Shown here piece by piece: positions 19,026 to 27,563 of a stretch of 64,000 bases of DNA; within the stretch, counting starts at the first letter, position 1; each line of letters starts with the position of its first letter. A program made the position numbers and the translations under genes. Source of the DNA: Streptomyces aurantiacus JA 4570 (GTDB lineage Bacteria; Actinomycetota; Actinomycetes; Streptomycetales; Streptomycetaceae); NCBI RefSeq assembly GCF_000414115.1, contig NZ_AOPZ01000019.1, positions 32,954 through 96,953 on the forward strand, in the 5' to 3' direction. The notes below the pieces were generated by a model. That model was not told the origin of the DNA. It searched no databases and saw only the letters and a list, made by a program, of their open reading frames with translations.

Positions 19026-19081
19026 GAAGGGACGTTAGCCCCGCCCGCCCGGCCTGACCAGCCCCGCCCGCCCAGCCCCGC

Positions 19082-19762
19082 TCAGCCCGGCGTGACCAGC
19101 CGTGCCTCGTACGCGAACACGGCGGCCTGGGTGCGGTCGCGCAGGCCGAGCTTCACCAGGACCCGGCTGACGTGCGTCTTGATCGTGGACTCGGCGACGA
19201 CGAGCCGCGCGGCGATCTCGGCGTTCGAAAGACCCTGCGCGATGAGCACCAGGACCTCCGTCTCGCGCTCGGTCAGCTCCCCGTACTGGGCCCGCGCCTG
19301 CGCGGACGCCATGAGCCGCGGGTTGTCCGACAGCTTCGAGAACTCCGTGATCAGGCGGCGCGTCACGCTCGGCGCGAGCAGGGCCTCACCGGCGGCCACC
19401 ACGCGTACGCCGTCGGCGAGCTGCCGGGCCGAGGCGTCCTTGAGCAGGAAGCCGGACGCGCCCGCGCGCAGCGCCTGGTACACGTACTCGTCCAGGTCGA
19501 ACGTCGTCAGGACAAGCACCTTCGTCTCGACCAACGCGTCCGCGACGATCTCGCGGGTCGCTTCGATGCCGTTCATCTCGGGCATGCGGATGTCCATCAG
19601 GACGACGTCCGGGGCGAGTTCGCGCACCCGCCGGACGGCTTCGAGGCCGTTCACCGCCTCGCCGACGACCTCGATCTCCGGCATGGCGTTCAGCAGGACG
19701 GAGAAGCCCTCGCGGACCATCATCTGGTCGTCGGCGATCAGGACACGGATGGTGCGGGTCAT
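19082..19762 (-). CDS. NarL/LuxR-family response regulator
   Basis: A 226-residue response regulator. The receiver domain has the acidic pair in IADDQMMVREG, phospho-acceptor Asp57 in VVLMDIRMPEMNG, Thr in VLVLTTFD and Lys in FLLKDAS. The C-terminal LuxR/GerE helix-turn-helix is LTERETEVLVLIAQGLSNAEIAARL and the following VAESTIKTHVSRVLVKL. It is the second gene of a two-gene operon; its ATG overlaps the kinase stop (ATGA). The position after the P450 gene is probably incidental, with about 56 bases between them. Confidence 0.95.
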   Translation of the reverse strand: MTRTIRVLIADDQMMVREGFSVLLNAMPEIEVVGEAVNGLEAVRRVRELAPDVVLMDIRMPEMNGIEATREIVADALVETKVLVLTTFDLDEYVYQALRAGASGFLLKDASARQLADGVRVVAAGEALLAPSVTRRLITEFSKLSDNPRLMASAQARAQYGELTERETEVLVLIAQGLSNAEIAARLVVAESTIKTHVSRVLVKLGLRDRTQAAVFAYEARLVTPG

Positions 19763-21123
19763 GCGGTGTCGCCTCCGGCGGGCTTGTCGTGCTTGGCCAG
19801 GGAGAGGGTCTTCGTGGCGTCCGCCGCCGCGGGAGGCTCCACCGGCACCGGCAGGAACACCGTCACCTCGTACCCGCCGTCGGCGGTCGGCTCCGCCGTC
19901 ATCTCGCCGTCCAGCATCGTCACACGTTCCCGCATGCCGGTGATGCCGTGCCCGGCCCCCGGCGACGGCTTCGCCAACCCGGTCGCGGGACCGTTCACGA
20001 TACGCAGCCCGAGGCCGCCGAGCACATAGCCGATCTCCACCCGTGCCGTCGCGCCCGGCGCGTGCCGCAGGCTGTTGCTGAGGGCCTCCTGCACGATGCG
20101 GTACGCCGACAGCTCCACGCCCTGCGGCAGCTCCCGCACCGCGCCGGTGACGACCTTCTCCACGTCCAGGCCGGTGTCGCGCACGTTGTCGAGCAGCCGG
20201 CCGATGTCGGCGAGGGTCGGCTGCGGGGCGTCGGGGGCCTCGTAGTCCTCCGCGCGTACGACACCGAGGACGCGGCGCAGCTCGGTCAGGGCGATCACGG
20301 CGTTCTCCCGGATCGTCGCGAACGCCTGCTCCAGCTCGGGCGGCGGGTTCTCGACACGGTACGGAGCGGCCTCCGCCTGGATGGCGACCACCGACATGTG
20401 GTGCGCCACGACGTCGTGCAGCTCACGGGCGATGTTGGTGCGCTCCTCGAGCAGCGTGCGCTTGTCCCGCTCGACGGCGGTGACCGTGCGTTCGGCGGCG
20501 ACCTCGCGGCGGGTGTTGCGGTTGACGGTGACCAGGGTGACCAGGGCGACGCAGATGCCGCTGAACACCAGCATGGGCCCGGTGTTGGTGGCGTAGCGCG
20601 AGCCCGCCCCCTCCGCGACGACCGAGAACACGGCCGTGAGCACCCACAGCCAGGCCGCCGTGCGCGGCCGGGTGCGCGCCGCCACCACCACCATGACCGC
20701 GGTGTGGCCCGTGAGGGAGCCCGACGTCCACGGATAGTCGGTGCCGTCGCCCGCGGCCGCCGTGACGAGGGCGAGGCCCAGGGACAGCCACCAGGCGAGC
20801 ACCGGGCGCACCAGCGTCACCGCCACCGCGGCCGCCGGACCGAGCCCCAGAATGATCTTTGTGAGGTCGCTGGTGCCGGTTCCGAGGGGGGTCTCCGTGT
20901 ACGCGACGGCGAAGGTGAGCAGGGCCATCGCGAGCACCACGGCGTGCGGGAACCAGATCGCGTACCTGCGCAGCCGCTTCGGCACCCACTGCAGTGGCGC
21001 GGCGTCCGCGCTCAGCGGGGGCAGGGGGCGGTAGGCGAAGGCGTCGTGGAAGAGGTCCGTGCGCAGGCCCTGGAGGGCGTTCTGCGCGAGGTGGAACTCC
21101 GGGCTGCGCGGTTTCTCGGTCAC
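19759..21123 (-). CDS. DesK/NarX-like sensor histidine kinase
   Basis: A 454-residue membrane kinase of the HisKA_3 class that phosphorylates the NarL-type regulator encoded immediately downstream. Five or so hydrophobic segments occupy about residues 55-205. A coiled-coil-like stretch, then the dimerisation domain with phospho-accepting His in ARELHDVVAHHMSVV, and the ATPase with GVELSAYRIVQEALSNSLRHAPG (N-box) and GAGHGITGMRERV (G-box) follow. The signal is unknown; no extracellular sensor domain is visible, so sensing may be within the membrane. A large inverted repeat begins about 80 bases upstream of its start. Confidence 0.94.
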   Translation of the reverse strand: MTEKPRSPEFHLAQNALQGLRTDLFHDAFAYRPLPPLSADAAPLQWVPKRLRRYAIWFPHAVVLAMALLTFAVAYTETPLGTGTSDLTKIILGLGPAAAVAVTLVRPVLAWWLSLGLALVTAAAGDGTDYPWTSGSLTGHTAVMVVVAARTRPRTAAWLWVLTAVFSVVAEGAGSRYATNTGPMLVFSGICVALVTLVTVNRNTRREVAAERTVTAVERDKRTLLEERTNIARELHDVVAHHMSVVAIQAEAAPYRVENPPPELEQAFATIRENAVIALTELRRVLGVVRAEDYEAPDAPQPTLADIGRLLDNVRDTGLDVEKVVTGAVRELPQGVELSAYRIVQEALSNSLRHAPGATARVEIGYVLGGLGLRIVNGPATGLAKPSPGAGHGITGMRERVTMLDGEMTAEPTADGGYEVTVFLPVPVEPPAAADATKTLSLAKHDKPAGGDTA

Positions 21124-21205
21124 GCGGTAGACGGTACGGGCCGGGGGCCGCGGGTCGCGTCCCCTCCGGGACGGGTTGTGCGGGGTCCGTCGCAGGTACT
21201 ACGCG

Positions 21206-21324
21206 GGGCCCTGCCGGGGGGCTCCCCAACCCCGCCCCTTCCCGAACTGGGGCTCCGCCCCACAGGGGGCGGCAGCCCCCTGGTTACGGGAAGGGGCGGG
21301 TTGGGGAGGCCACCGGCAGGGCCC
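21206..21324. repeat. Long inverted interspersed repeat between divergent genes
   Basis: Arms 21206-21244 and 21287-21324 are near-perfect complements (both contain GGGCCCTGCCGG and the word CCGCCCCTTCCCG or its complement), and the centre holds further GC-rich hairpins. It fills most of the 221-base gap between the divergent kinase and DUF3151 genes, so it is not a simple terminator. The core GGGAAGGGGCGGG also occurs at 25167, 29055 and, slightly altered, at 62064. Confidence 0.8.
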
Positions 21325-21344
21325 GCATGGAGCAGACTTGGCCC

Positions 21345-21758
21345 ATGGCCATTCACGAGAATCTGCTCGGGGGACCGCCCCCGACCCATCTGCCCGACGA
21401 CCCCGAGCCCCGCGAGCTCCTCGCGGGCGGCACGCCGGCCACCGACGTCGCCGCGAAGTACCCGACGTCCTCCCTCGCGTGGGCACGCCTCGCCGACGAG
21501 GCGTACGAGGCGGGCCGCGTCGTCGAGTCGTACGCGTACGCCCGTACGGGATACCACCGCGGCCTGGACTCCCTGCGCCGCAGCGGCTGGAAGGGCCACG
21601 GCCCGGTGCCGTGGGAGCACGAGCCGAACCGCGGCTTCCTGCGCGCGCTGCACGCCCTCGCCCGGGCGGCGGGCGCCATCGGCGAGCAGGAGGAGTACGA
21701 GCGGTGCTCGACGTTCCTGCGCGAGTCCTCGGCGACGGCGGCGGACACCCTGGGCTGA
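21345..21758 (+). CDS. DUF3151-family protein
   Basis: A 137-residue cytoplasmic protein conserved across actinobacteria. Visible hallmarks are the LPDDPEPRELL start, KYPTSSLAWARLADEAYEAG, the central AYARTGYHRGLDSLRRSGWKGHGPVPWEHEPNRGFLRAL block, and a helical C-terminus. The repeated helix pattern is TPR-like, but the function is unknown. I used the ATG at 21345 (MAIHENLLG); an earlier in-frame ATG at 21327 adds six residues. It follows the long inverted repeat directly, so its promoter must lie in or overlap that repeat. A terminator hairpin follows its stop, which isolates it from kynA. Confidence 0.9.
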   Translation: MAIHENLLGGPPPTHLPDDPEPRELLAGGTPATDVAAKYPTSSLAWARLADEAYEAGRVVESYAYARTGYHRGLDSLRRSGWKGHGPVPWEHEPNRGFLRALHALARAAGAIGEQEEYERCSTFLRESSATAADTLG

Positions 21759-21784
21759 GCCCGGCAGCGCCCGCGCGTACCCAC

Positions 21785-21819
21785 GACCTGCCTGGACACC
21801 CAGTGTGACCAGGCAGGTC
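21785..21819 (+). terminator. Intrinsic terminator after DUF3151 gene
   Basis: GACCTGCCTGG (21785-21795) and CCAGGCAGGTC (21809-21819) form a perfect 11-base stem with a 13-base loop, followed by TTGCTGTTT. It lies 26 bases past the stop and ahead of kynA, so kynA needs its own promoter in the remaining 100 bases. Confidence 0.75.
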
Positions 21820-21926
21820 TTGCTGTTTCCGGGGATGTTGCGGAGGATGCGGGTGGGGACCGGGGCCCCCGTGCCGGTACCGGCAGGGGCGGACCGCTAC
21901 CCGGAGTACGCATCTAGGAGTAAGCG

Positions 21927-22802
21927 ATGTCCTACGAGGCGCACGCGGCGCACGAGACCCGGCCACAGTCCGTGACCACGGACGACGAAAGCCCGGAGAG
22001 CCCGAACCTCGACTTCGCAGGCACCACCCCTTACGAGGACTACGTCCAGGCGGACGTCCTCACCCACCTCCAGCACCTGCGGTCCGACGACCCCGGCGAG
22101 ATGGTCTTCCTCGTCACCACGCAGGTCATGGAGCTGTGGTTCACCGTCATCGTGCACGAGTGGGAGACCGCGGCGCGTGCGCTGCGCGAGGACGACGTGC
22201 CGGTGGCGATCGCCGCGCTGAAGCGGTCGGTGCGCGAGCTGGAGGCGCTGAACCACTCGTGGAAGCCGCTCGGCCAGCTCACCCCCGCCCAGTTCAACTC
22301 CTACCGGGGCGCGCTCGGCGAGGGCTCCGGCTTCCAGTCGGCGATGTACCGGCGCATGGAGTTCCTGCTCGGCGAGAAGTCCGCGTCCATGCTGGTGCCG
22401 CACCGCGGCGCCCCGCGCGTGCACGCGGAGCTGGAGAAGGCGCTGCAGGAGCCGAGCCTGTACGACGAGGTGCTGCGGCTCCTCGCGCGGCGCGGGCACC
22501 CGATCCCGGCCGCCGTCCTGGAGCGCGACATATCCCGCAGGTACGAGCCGTCGCCCGAGGTCGAGGCCGTGTGGACGGCCCTGTACGCGGGGGACGAGGG
22601 CGACGAACTCGCCCGGCTCGGCGAGGCGTTGACCGACGTCGGCGAGCTGGTCTGGCGCTGGCGCAACGACCACCTGGTCGCCACCCGCCGCGCCATGGGC
22701 TCCAAGACCGGCACGGGCGGCTCCGCCGGGGTGGCCTGGCTGGAGAAACGCGCCACGAAGAACGTGTTCCCGGAGCTGTGGACGGCGCGCAGCCATGTCT
22801 GA
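21927..22802 (+). CDS. kynA: Tryptophan 2,3-dioxygenase
   Basis: A 291-residue heme enzyme that opens the indole ring of L-tryptophan with O2 to N-formylkynurenine, the first step of the kynurenine pathway. The family blocks are clear: the TTPYEDYVQADVLTHLQ start, MVFLVTTQVMELWFTVIVHEW, and ALNHSWKPLGQLTPAQFNSYRG (the Q-F-x-S-x-R segment holds substrate-binding Arg). EGSGFQSAMYRRMEFLLGEK and the C-terminal WRWRNDHLVATRRAMGSKTGTGGSAGVAWL, with the heme-pocket His, follow. The ATG is preceded by TAGGAGTAAG. It overlaps kynU by eight bases, so expression is coupled. Confidence 0.97.
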   Translation: MSYEAHAAHETRPQSVTTDDESPESPNLDFAGTTPYEDYVQADVLTHLQHLRSDDPGEMVFLVTTQVMELWFTVIVHEWETAARALREDDVPVAIAALKRSVRELEALNHSWKPLGQLTPAQFNSYRGALGEGSGFQSAMYRRMEFLLGEKSASMLVPHRGAPRVHAELEKALQEPSLYDEVLRLLARRGHPIPAAVLERDISRRYEPSPEVEAVWTALYAGDEGDELARLGEALTDVGELVWRWRNDHLVATRRAMGSKTGTGGSAGVAWLEKRATKNVFPELWTARSHV

Positions 22803-24078
22803 GACGCACCAGGCACAGGAGACGTACGCGCAGCTGCGGGAGCGGGCCGAACTGCTCGACGCCAAGGACGAACTCGCCGCCAAACGAGGCGAGTTCGTCC
22901 TCGACGACACCGTCTATCTGGACGGGAACTCGCTGGGCGCCCTGCCCGCGAACGTCGAGGCCCGCGTCGCCGACGTCATCACCCGCGAATGGGGCAAGCT
23001 CCGCATCCGCTCCTGGGAGGAGAGCGGCTGGTGGACCGCGCCGGAGCGGATCGGCGACCGCCTCGCCCCGCTGCTCGGCGCCGCCCCCGGCCAGGTCGTC
23101 GTCGCCGACTCCACCAGCGTGAACGTCTTCAAGGCGCTGGTGGCCGCCGTCCGCATCGCCCGCGGGGACGCGCCGGACCCGGGCCCGGACCCGGCGCGCG
23201 ACGAGATCGTCGTCGACGCCACCACCTTCCCCACCGACGGATACATCGCCGCGTCCGCCGCCCGCCTCACCGGCTGCCGGCTGATCCCGGCCGTCCCGGC
23301 GGACGTGCCCGGCGTCCTCGGTCCGCGCACCGCCGCCGTGCTGCTCAACCACGCCGACTACCGCTCCGGCAGGCTGCACGACCTGCCCGGGCTGACCGCG
23401 TCCGTGCACGCCGTGGGCGCCCTCGTCGTCTGGGACCTGTGCCACACGGCGGGCGCCCTGCCGATCGGCCTGGACGAGCACGGCGTGGACCTGGCGGTCG
23501 GCTGCACCTACAAGTACCTGAACGGTGGCCCGGGTTCGCCCGCGTACCTGTACGTGCGCAAGGAGCACCAGCCGCGCTTCGACTCGCCGCTGCCCGGCTG
23601 GAACTCGCACGCCGAGCCCTTCGGGATGCGGGCCGAGTACAAACCGGCCGACGACGCGGTGCGCGGCCGGGTCGGCACCCCCGACATCCTGTCGCTGCTC
23701 GCGTTCGACGCGGCGCTCAACGTGTGGGAGGGGGTGTCGGCGGCGGCGGTGCGCGCCAAGTCCCTGGCCCTGACGGACTTCTTCCTGGAGTGCGTCGCCG
23801 CGTACGTCCCCGAGGGGCGGGTCGAGTCGATCACGCCCGCCGCGCACGCCGAGCGGGGCAGCCAGATCGCGCTGCGCTGCCCGGACGCCGCCGGCGTGAT
23901 GAAGCGGCTGATCGAGCGGGGCGTGGTCGGCGACTACCGCGCGCCGGACGTGCTGCGCTTCGGCTTCACTCCGCTGTACGTGTCGTTCGCGGACGCGGAG
24001 CGCGCCGCGCGGGTCCTCGCGGACACCCTTGCGGACACACTGGAGGAGGCGCCGGAAGAAGCACCCGAGGGCCTCTAG
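22795..24078 (+). CDS. kynU: Kynureninase
   Basis: A 427-residue PLP enzyme that cleaves kynurenine to anthranilate and alanine. Fold-type I features include VYLDGNSLGALP near the start, the DSTSVNVFKALVAA phosphate-binding block, VVWDLCHTAGALPIGLDEHGVDLAVGCTYKYLNGGPGSPAYLYV with the Schiff-base lysine in TYKYLNGGPG, and RVGTPDILSLLAFDAAL. Its start lies inside the end of kynA. With the hydrolase 24221-25114 it completes tryptophan to anthranilate. Anthranilate can be recycled to tryptophan or feed secondary metabolites; no such pathway is in this window. Confidence 0.96.
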   Translation: MSETHQAQETYAQLRERAELLDAKDELAAKRGEFVLDDTVYLDGNSLGALPANVEARVADVITREWGKLRIRSWEESGWWTAPERIGDRLAPLLGAAPGQVVVADSTSVNVFKALVAAVRIARGDAPDPGPDPARDEIVVDATTFPTDGYIAASAARLTGCRLIPAVPADVPGVLGPRTAAVLLNHADYRSGRLHDLPGLTASVHAVGALVVWDLCHTAGALPIGLDEHGVDLAVGCTYKYLNGGPGSPAYLYVRKEHQPRFDSPLPGWNSHAEPFGMRAEYKPADDAVRGRVGTPDILSLLAFDAALNVWEGVSAAAVRAKSLALTDFFLECVAAYVPEGRVESITPAAHAERGSQIALRCPDAAGVMKRLIERGVVGDYRAPDVLRFGFTPLYVSFADAERAARVLADTLADTLEEAPEEAPEGL

Positions 24079-24145
24079 GGGGCCTGACGGCTCGGGCGCC
24101 GGGCGGGTCCTGATACCGTCCGGCAAATCTGGATCATGATTCGAA

Positions 24146-24189
24146 CGCCCTCCGGTCGCCGGTCTGTTGCCACCGGGGCCCGGAGGGCG
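24146..24189 (+). terminator. Hairpin between kynU and the formamidase gene
   Basis: CGCCCTCCGG (24146-24155) and CCGGAGGGCG (24180-24189) form a perfect 10-base stem 67 bases after the kynU stop and 31 bases before the next start. It may attenuate read-through or form the 5' leader of the formamidase mRNA. The spacer has no other convincing feature. Confidence 0.45.
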
Positions 24190-24220
24190 GACGCCCGGGC
24201 GAGTTTGGGAGGGTTGCCGC

Positions 24221-25114
24221 ATGCCGGACGACGCCGCCGTGGCCCGCGATGCCGCCGAGGAAGCAGCCGCCTTCGCGCATCCCGCGGTGCCGCCCGACAG
24301 CACCGCCGCGTACGGCACGCACGCGGACCAGATCGTCGACTTCTACGCCCCGCGCGGCACCGGGGACCGCCCCGCGCCGCTCGTCGTCGTGCTGCACGGC
24401 GGGGCGTGGCGGGCGCCGTACGACCGCCTGCACGTGACACCGTTCGCGGACTTCCTGGCCCGGCGCGGCTTCGCCGTCGCCAACGTCGAGTACCGCAAGG
24501 GCAGTTCGCCCGGCGGCCCGATCCCGGCGCAGGGCGCCGCCGGGCCGATCGCGGGGCGCTGGCCCGAGACCCTCGACGACGTGGCCGCCGCGCTCGACGC
24601 GCTGCCCGACCTGGCCCGCGAGGCCCTGCCGATGGCCGACCCGAAGCGGGTCGTGGTGACCGGCCACTCGGCCGGCGGCCAGCTCGCGCTGTGGGCGGCG
24701 GCACGGCACGTACTGCCGGAGGGCTCCCGCTGGTACCGGGCCCGCCCCGCACCGCTGCGGGGCGTGGTGGCCCTCGCGCCGATCGCCGACCTGCGGGTGG
24801 CGGACGAACTCGACGTCTGCTCGGGGGCGGTGCGGCAGTTCCTCGGCGACGCCGAGGAGCTGTTCGAGGAGCGGCTCGCGCATGCCGACCCGGCCGTCCT
24901 GCTGCCCACCGGCATCGCCACCACCGTCGTCCAGGGCCGCACCGACATCGTCGTACCGCAGGCCGTCGCCGAGGCGTACGCCGACGCTGCCGCGAAAGCC
25001 GGTGAGGTCGTCGGGGTCACGTTGCTTGAGGACGTCGGCCACTTCCCCCTGATCGACCCGGCGGCGGACGCGTGCGCGGTGGTGGCGGAAGAAATCGCCC
25101 AGCTGGCGTTCTGA
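24221..25114 (+). CDS. kynB: Alpha/beta hydrolase, probable kynurenine formamidase
   Basis: A 297-residue alpha/beta hydrolase. Position right after kynA and kynU makes it the best candidate for hydrolysing N-formylkynurenine to kynurenine, the step between those two enzymes. The HGGAW oxyanion motif (VVLHGGAWRAPYD) and the nucleophile serine in GHSAGGQLALW match the esterase/formamidase-like arylformamidases rather than the metal-dependent KynB type. The catalytic His is in EDVGHFPLIDP. The name kynB is therefore functional, by role, not by the metal-dependent family. The ATG at 24221 is preceded by GGGAGG. Its end lies 48 bases from the convergent MalY-like gene across an interspersed repeat. 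Confidence 0.8.
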   Translation: MPDDAAVARDAAEEAAAFAHPAVPPDSTAAYGTHADQIVDFYAPRGTGDRPAPLVVVLHGGAWRAPYDRLHVTPFADFLARRGFAVANVEYRKGSSPGGPIPAQGAAGPIAGRWPETLDDVAAALDALPDLAREALPMADPKRVVVTGHSAGGQLALWAAARHVLPEGSRWYRARPAPLRGVVALAPIADLRVADELDVCSGAVRQFLGDAEELFEERLAHADPAVLLPTGIATTVVQGRTDIVVPQAVAEAYADAAAKAGEVVGVTLLEDVGHFPLIDPAADACAVVAEEIAQLAF

Positions 25115-25126
25115 GGGGCGATATAG

Positions 25127-25195
25127 AGCCCGTCCGGCGATTGAGGACGAGCCGCGACCTGGTTACGGGAAGGGGCGGGACTGGGGAAGCCCCCG
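25127..25195. repeat. Interspersed repeat copy between convergent genes
   Basis: It contains the word CGTCCGGCGATTGAGGACGA (25131-25150), found in opposite orientation at about 62032-62051 and with three changes at 52856-52876. GGGAAGGGGCGGGACTGGGG follows at 25167-25186 and is shared with copies at 21.3, 29.0 and 62.1 kb. The minus-strand MalY-like gene reads into it and uses its TTAC as the TAA stop. Confidence 0.7.
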
Positions 25196-26359
25196 CACAG
25201 CCCTCACCCCCCGCACCAACGCCGCAACCCCCGCCTCCGCCTTCGCCCGCGGGCACCCCACATTCAGCCGCACGAACCCGGGCGCCCCATACGTCCCGCC
25301 AGGCATCACAGCCACCCCCTGCCGCTCCACCAGCTCCCGTTGGAGCGCCTCGTCGCCGACCCCCTCCCCGAGCACGGGACGAAGATCGATCCAGGCGAGA
25401 TACCCCGCCTGCGGCGGGACCCACCCCAGCTCGGGGAAGGCCGCGTTCAGCCGCTCCCCCACGACCCGAAGGTTCCCGTACGCATAGGCCCGCACGGCAT
25501 CGAGCCACGCCTCGCCCTCCCGGTACGCGGCGATGTGCGCGGTGAGCGAGAGCACCGCGGGCGAGGCGAGCCCTTCCCCGGTGTTCATCCGCGCCACGAA
25601 GGCCGCGTGCTCGTCCGGGTCGCCGATGAAGCCGTAACTGCCGCTCAGCGAGGGGAAGTTGAATGCCTTGGTGCCCGAGGTGACCAGCGCCCAGCGCCCC
25701 CGCCCGTACCGTGTCCAGGGCCGGTGGACGTACCCGTCGTGGGTGAGGTCGGCATGGATCTCGTCGCTGATGACGGCGACGCCGTGCCGCTCGCACAGCT
25801 CGGCCGTCGCGGCGAGCTCGGCGTCGGTCCACACCCGCCCGGTCGGGTTGTGCGGGGAACAGAGCAGCAGCACCCGGCTGTCGGGCCGCGCCAACTCGGC
25901 CTCCAGCAGCGCCAGTCCGGGATCCTCCAGGGGCACGCCGCGCAGTTCCCGGCCGAGGCCGAGGACCGCCTTGCGGAACCCGTCGTACGTAGGGGTGTGC
26001 ACCACAATCCCGTCCCCCGGCGCGCTCCACATCCGCAGCAGCTGCGACACCTGGCTGAGCACGGAGGGGGCGTACACGAGCGAGTCGGGGTCGACCTCCG
26101 TGTCGTAGCGCTGCTTGAACCAGTCGCGGATCGCGCCGCGGAAGTCGTCGTTGCGCCAGTCCGTGTAGCCGAAGACACCGTGCGCGACCCGCCGCTGCAA
26201 CGCGTCGAGGACTTCGGGGGCGCAGGCGAAGTCCATGTCGGAGATCGTGAACGGGAGGAGATCGGGCACGGGAAAACGGTCGGCGATGCCGTCCCACTGG
26301 ACGCACCAGGTGCCGTACCGGTCGACGGGGGTGTCGAAGTCGTATGCCGCAGTGGTCAT
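25163..26359 (-). CDS. MalY/PatB-like PLP-dependent aminotransferase / C-S beta-lyase
   Basis: A 398-residue fold-type I PLP enzyme of the MalY/PatB group, which usually cleaves cystathionine or related thioethers to a thiol, pyruvate and ammonia. Hallmarks: RYGTWCVQWDG and PFTISDMDFACAPEVLDAL at the start, HGVFGYTDWRNDDF, LLLCSPHNPTGRVW, AVISDEIHADLTHDG, and the Schiff-base lysine in VTSGTKAFNFPSLSGSYGFIG. The ATG at 26359 follows GGAGGG. The last codons (GLPQSRPFP) and the TAA lie in an interspersed repeat, so the native C-terminus was probably replaced when the repeat arrived. A role in methionine/cysteine metabolism or aminotransfer is inferred from the family. Confidence 0.88.
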   Translation of the reverse strand: MTTAAYDFDTPVDRYGTWCVQWDGIADRFPVPDLLPFTISDMDFACAPEVLDALQRRVAHGVFGYTDWRNDDFRGAIRDWFKQRYDTEVDPDSLVYAPSVLSQVSQLLRMWSAPGDGIVVHTPTYDGFRKAVLGLGRELRGVPLEDPGLALLEAELARPDSRVLLLCSPHNPTGRVWTDAELAATAELCERHGVAVISDEIHADLTHDGYVHRPWTRYGRGRWALVTSGTKAFNFPSLSGSYGFIGDPDEHAAFVARMNTGEGLASPAVLSLTAHIAAYREGEAWLDAVRAYAYGNLRVVGERLNAAFPELGWVPPQAGYLAWIDLRPVLGEGVGDEALQRELVERQGVAVMPGGTYGAPGFVRLNVGCPRAKAEAGVAALVRGVRAVRGLPQSRPFP

Positions 26360-26437
26360 GATCGGTTCCCTCCGGACATGCCGCGGGCCCGGCACCCACG
26401 CGGAGTACCGGGCCCGGCGAGCGGACGAGACAGTGGG

Positions 26438-27460
26438 CTACTTGAGCTTCGTGCCGGTGGAGCGCAGGTTCGCGCACGCCTCGGTGACGCGCTTGGCCAT
26501 GCCGGCCTCGGCGGACTTGCCCCAGGTGCGCGGGTCGTACGTCTTCTTCGAGCCGACCTCGCCGTCGACCTTCAGGACGCCGTCGTAGTTGCGGAACATG
26601 TGGTCCGCGACGGGCCGCGTGAAGGCGTACTGGGTGTCGGTGTCGAGGTTCATCTTCACGACGCCGTTCTCAAGGGCGGTGGCGATCTCCTCGGCCGTGG
26701 AGCCGGAGCCGCCGTGGAAGACGAAGTCGAACGGCGACTGCTTGCCGTACTTCGAGCCGACGCCCTCCTGGAGGTCCTTGAGCAGCTCGGGGCGCAGGAC
26801 GACGTTGCCCGGCTTGTAGACGCCGTGGACGTTGCCGAAGGACGCGGCGAGCAGGTAGCGGCCCTTCTCGCCCAGGCCCAGGGCCTCGGCGGTGCGGATG
26901 GCGTCGTCGACGGTCGTGTACAGCTCGTCGTTGATCTCGTGCGTGACGCCGTCCTCCTCGCCGCCGGTCGGCGTGATCTCGACCTCAAGGATGATCTTCG
27001 CGGCGGCGGCCTTGGCGAGCAGCTCCTGGCCGATGGACAGGTTGTCGGCGAGGGTCTCGGCGGAGCCGTCCCACATGTGGGACTGGAACAGGGGGTTCTC
27101 GCCGCGGGCGACGCGCTCGGCGGAGACGTCGAGGAGCGGGCGGACGTACCCGTCGAGCTTGTCCTTCGGGCAGTGGTCGGTGTGCAGCGCGACCGTGATG
27201 TCGTACTTCGCCGCGACGATGTGAGCGAACTCGGCGAGGGCCACCGCGCCCGTCACCATGTCCTTGTTGTACTGGCCGCCCAGGAACTCCGCACCGCCTG
27301 TGGAGATCTGGATGATGCCGTCGCTCTCCGCCTCCGCGAAGCCGCGCAGCGCAGCGTGCAGGGTCTGCGAGGACGTCACGTTGATCGCCGGGTAGGCGAA
27401 CTTGCCTGCCTTCGCCCGGTCCAGCATCTCGTTGTAGACGTCGGGGGTTGCGATGGGCAT
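26438..27460 (-). CDS. fba: Fructose-bisphosphate aldolase, class II
   Basis: A 340-residue zinc-dependent aldolase that interconverts fructose 1,6-bisphosphate and the two triose phosphates in glycolysis and gluconeogenesis. Metal-binding histidines lie in ALHTDHCPKDKLD and in the FVFHGGSGSTAEEI loop, which also binds the phosphate. LEVEITPTGGEEDGV holds the catalytic acidic loop and MNLDTDTQYAFTRPV the second phosphate site. Length is normal for the long actinobacterial class II form. It is transcribed alone, between the MalY-like gene (78 bases) and a terminator after pyrE. Confidence 0.97.
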   Translation of the reverse strand: MPIATPDVYNEMLDRAKAGKFAYPAINVTSSQTLHAALRGFAEAESDGIIQISTGGAEFLGGQYNKDMVTGAVALAEFAHIVAAKYDITVALHTDHCPKDKLDGYVRPLLDVSAERVARGENPLFQSHMWDGSAETLADNLSIGQELLAKAAAAKIILEVEITPTGGEEDGVTHEINDELYTTVDDAIRTAEALGLGEKGRYLLAASFGNVHGVYKPGNVVLRPELLKDLQEGVGSKYGKQSPFDFVFHGGSGSTAEEIATALENGVVKMNLDTDTQYAFTRPVADHMFRNYDGVLKVDGEVGSKKTYDPRTWGKSAEAGMAKRVTEACANLRSTGTKLK

Positions 27461-27496
27461 GTGTCCGCTCCTTGTGATGTGCGGGGTGAGTGCTCT

Positions 27497-27526
27497 GGGG
27501 GCGGCGACGGCGATGTCGTCGCCCCC
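27497..27526 (-). terminator. Intrinsic terminator between pyrE and fba
   Basis: GGGGGCGGCGAC (27497-27508) pairs with GTCGTCGCCCCC (27515-27526) with one G-T wobble around a six-base loop. It lies 38 bases beyond the pyrE stop in the direction of transcription, so fba must have its own promoter downstream of it. Confidence 0.65.
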
Positions 27527-27563
27527 ATCTTTCCAGACTTACGGGACGTGCTCAGTCCGCGTA

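Noticed and set aside
21206..21324. The long inverted repeat as a plain terminator
   Set aside because: It lies between divergent genes, where no transcript needs to end, and the same words recur elsewhere.
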